A DNA stretch of 6,912 bases, taken from an uncultured Eubacteriales bacterium (GTDB taxonomy: Bacteria > Bacillota_A > Clostridia > Christensenellales > Aristaeellaceae). The DNA lies in the NCBI GenBank assembly GCA_900553645.1, contig USEE01000070.1, positions 1-6,912 of the forward strand, read 5' to 3'. A model generated the notes under the pieces. It was not told where the DNA came from and ran no database searches. It saw only the letters and a program-made list of their open reading frames with translations. A program made the translations under genes and the position numbers. Position 1 is the stretch's first letter. Each line of letters starts with the position of its first letter. Positions 5,324 through 6,912 of this stretch are shown in pieces.

Positions 5324-6001
5324 ATGGCGCTAACCGATTTTGTAATAACCGACGCGGGGCGCGAAATGCTGACGCGCGCGGCGCTGGAGGGCGACGTGAT
5401 ATTCACGCGCGGCGCAGTGGGACGCGGCGCGCTGAAGCCCGGCAGCAGTCTGGCGGCGCGCACCACGATGAACGACCGCATGGCCGACATGCGCGTGGCC
5501 GCGCCCGAAATAAGCGGCGATACCGTGCGCATACGCTGTCAGTTCAGCAATGCTGACGGGCGCGGCGGCTACCTGCCCGCGTTCAGGTGGAACGAGTGCG
5601 GACTGTTCGCGCGGCTGAATGCGGACGGCGCGGAGACGCTGATCGCCTATGCCAATACGTGCGACGCGGCGGCGGGCGATATGATACCCGCCAGCGAGTG
5701 CGAGTTCGAGGTGGAGTTCGCACTCGCGATAGCCGGTGCTGAGGGCCTGAGCTTCGGCTCGGAGGGCATGATATTCGCAACCCGGCACGAGATGAGCGTC
5801 GCCCTCACCCAAAAGGCCAACAACACCCACATCCAGTCCGCATCGACAATAACCGAGGGCGTGCTGTCGGGCAGGGTGCTGGCCAACACCGACGCAATCG
5901 CGGCGCTTGCGGGCAGGCAGGTGAGAAACATAATCATATCCACCGACGAGCCCACGCAGGGCGTGCACGACGGCGATATATGGTTAAAGTACGTGAAGTA
6001 G
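5324..6001 (+). CDS. Phage tail-collar/tail fibre protein
   Basis: A 225-residue protein starting at ATG 5324, seven bases after GGGAGG (5311-5316); an ATG at 5320 is out of frame. The N-terminal 130 residues match the phage tail-collar fibre N-terminal domain (DUF3751 type): LTDFVITDAGREML (3-16), VIFTRGAVGRG (25-35), RWNECGLFARL (88-98) where the family has 'REiGLfA', and DMIPASECEFEVEFAL (119-134). The C-terminus (IIISTDEPTQGVHDGDIWLKY, 203-223) is a short tail often seen at the end of Firmicute prophage fibres. The family links fibre to baseplate. At 225 residues it is short and has no long distal shaft, so the receptor-binding part may be in the next gene. Stop TAG overlaps the next ribosome binding site. 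Confidence 0.85.
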   Translation: MALTDFVITDAGREMLTRAALEGDVIFTRGAVGRGALKPGSSLAARTTMNDRMADMRVAAPEISGDTVRIRCQFSNADGRGGYLPAFRWNECGLFARLNADGAETLIAYANTCDAAAGDMIPASECEFEVEFALAIAGAEGLSFGSEGMIFATRHEMSVALTQKANNTHIQSASTITEGVLSGRVLANTDAIAALAGRQVRNIIISTDEPTQGVHDGDIWLKYVK

Positions 6002-6011
6002 GAGGCGGCGC

Positions 6012-6743
6012 ATGGCGAAATACTGGTTCAAGCGCTATAAGGCCATAGCGCATTTGAGCCGCGACAGTGAGGAACTGGACACCAGCAACTCGGGCGGCCC
6101 GTATTCCTATGTAACCGGCCTGTGGTGGCCCGCCGATCAGGGACTGTACATCCATCTGGACGCGGACGAGTACGGCGGCTATCAGCTAAAGTATGAGAAC
6201 AGGTACTCGCCTATCCGATTATCGAACCGTCCCGCGGGTTACAGCGACTTCGTTCGCTGGTACGGCAGCTACAATGCAAAGGTATATACCTACGACATCG
6301 ACGAGGACAAGATGTCAGCGTGGGAATACTATGCGACATTCGACGGAAATAACACCTATTCTCAGTCGATATACCGCACGGGCAAATACACGCTGATACC
6401 CGTATACACGCGCGGCGAATACGTGGACGAGGTTATCGGCGAGGATGGCATCTACCCCGACAGCGGGCGGTATGACGGTGACGGCTACTGGTACGAACGC
6501 GACCGATTAGCGACGCAGTTCTATGCGCGCGTTAATGGCAGGTGGATCGAGACGGAAAGCTATGTGCGCGTGAACGGAATTTGGCGCAAGGCGGAACTGG
6601 GCGTGCTCAAGGGGAAGAACTTATTCTCGGTAGACAGCGAGGGCAATGCAAAGGTCACAGGCAGTGTGACCGTCGGATCGGATGGCAGCGCGGCGAGTTC
6701 GTTCAGGGTGCACGTCTATTCGGGTGGATTTGCGGAGGTTTGA
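6012..6743 (+). CDS. Tyrosine-rich phage tail protein, possible receptor-binding/adhesin protein
   Basis: A 243-residue protein starting at ATG 6012, six bases after TAGGAGG (5999-6005). I do not recognise a named family for the N-terminal 165 residues. That part is very rich in Tyr and Trp (by eye about 28 Tyr and 8 Trp in the whole protein), with short motifs such as YWFKRYK (4-10), GLWWPAD (36-42), GKYTLIPVY (124-132) and DGDGYWYERD (155-164). Two back-to-back copies of a 'Y-x-R-V-N-G-x-W' unit follow: YARVNGRW (171-178) and YVRVNGIW (184-191). Such tandem units are common in clostridial prophage tail proteins. The C-terminus (204-243) is Gly/Ser-rich beta. No signal peptide or membrane segment is seen. 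Position after the fibre suggests a surface-binding role; this is inference. Confidence 0.7.
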   Translation: MAKYWFKRYKAIAHLSRDSEELDTSNSGGPYSYVTGLWWPADQGLYIHLDADEYGGYQLKYENRYSPIRLSNRPAGYSDFVRWYGSYNAKVYTYDIDEDKMSAWEYYATFDGNNTYSQSIYRTGKYTLIPVYTRGEYVDEVIGEDGIYPDSGRYDGDGYWYERDRLATQFYARVNGRWIETESYVRVNGIWRKAELGVLKGKNLFSVDSEGNAKVTGSVTVGSDGSAASSFRVHVYSGGFAEV

Positions 6744-6745
6744 TG

Positions 6746-6912
6746 ATGGCAAGCGAGATACGAAGCCTAAACGGGTATCTGTTTAAGGACGAAAGCGCGC
6801 GGGCGGCGAACGAGTTGCTGGAGGCGCGCGTGGAGGCATTGGAAAAGACCGCCAGCACGGGCGGCGGCTCTACCGGCGGCGGCAGGATTGCGGCGGATGA
6901 GACGCTTACCCA
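6746..6912 (+). CDS. Small coiled-coil phage protein, 5' part (truncated by window end)
   Basis: The frame is open from ATG 6746 to the window end, giving 55 codons. GGAGG (6734-6738) is seven bases before ATG 6746 and only four before ATG 6743, which is in the same frame; I prefer 6746. The ATG at 6743 would overlap the preceding stop TGA (6741-6743) by one base. The start, MASEIRSLNGYLFKDESAR, resembles short proteins found next to tail fibres in Firmicute prophages. A heptad-like helix (ARAANELLEARVEALEK, about 18-34) is followed by a Gly/Ser/Thr linker with two GGGS/GGG units and then ADETLT. The role is unknown. The helix suggests an oligomerising stalk, and a C-terminal domain may lie beyond the window. 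Confidence 0.75.
   Translation, partial: MASEIRSLNGYLFKDESARAANELLEARVEALEKTASTGGGSTGGGRIAADETLT

Noticed and set aside
5330..5968. A 212-codon open frame on the - strand opposite the tail fibre gene
   Set aside because: It is a shadow of a gene with clear tail-collar motifs and is rich in His, Arg and Ala.
6012..6743. Tyr/Trp-rich tail protein as the variable protein of a diversity-generating retroelement
   Set aside because: No reverse transcriptase or template repeat is in the window and the protein's C-terminus does not show the expected variable-region pattern. I cannot support it.

Overview
The window is a stretch of the tail and baseplate module of a contractile-tailed (myovirus-type) prophage or phage-tail-like particle. 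All genes lie on the + strand. Gene content and order match the PBSX/XkdO-XkdU type of Firmicutes: tape measure C-terminus, LysM tail protein (XkdP-like), baseplate hub (XkdQ-like), a short DUF2577-position protein, sheath/wedge protein (DUF2634, XkdS-like), baseplate J protein (XkdT-like), DUF2313 protein (XkdU-like), a tail-fibre/collar protein, a tyrosine-rich tail protein, and the start of a small coiled-coil protein. The genes are GC-rich, and nearly all starts have strong AGGAGG-type ribosome binding sites. This suggests a GC-rich member of the Clostridia or a related Firmicute as host; I cannot name the species.

Layout: 1-428 tape measure end; 429-707 gap with repeat copy 1; 708-2489 a tight block of three genes (LysM protein, hub, short DUF2577-position protein) joined by overlapping or abutting stops and starts; 2490-2840 gap with repeat copy 2; 2841-3290 DUF2634 gene alone; 3291-3636 gap with repeat copy 3; 3637 to the end, a tight block of baseplate J, DUF2313, fibre, tyrosine-rich protein and a truncated last gene. 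Together these genes build the tail terminus. The tape measure sets tail length, the LysM protein and hub join tube to baseplate, the DUF2634, J and DUF2313 proteins form the wedges, and the fibre and downstream proteins are likely to contact the host surface.

The most unusual feature is a family of three related, AT-richer, non-coding elements of 115-165 bp (521-685, 2587-2701, 3296-3443). Each has terminal inverted repeats of about 16 bp. All three lie in the same orientation, and each of the three long gaps in this otherwise compact operon holds exactly one. The ends of copy 2 differ from copy 1 at base pairs where both arms changed together, so pairing between the ends seems to be maintained. 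They may be MITE-like insertions or structured RNA elements that punctuate the late operon. I cannot assign them to a known family from the sequence alone.
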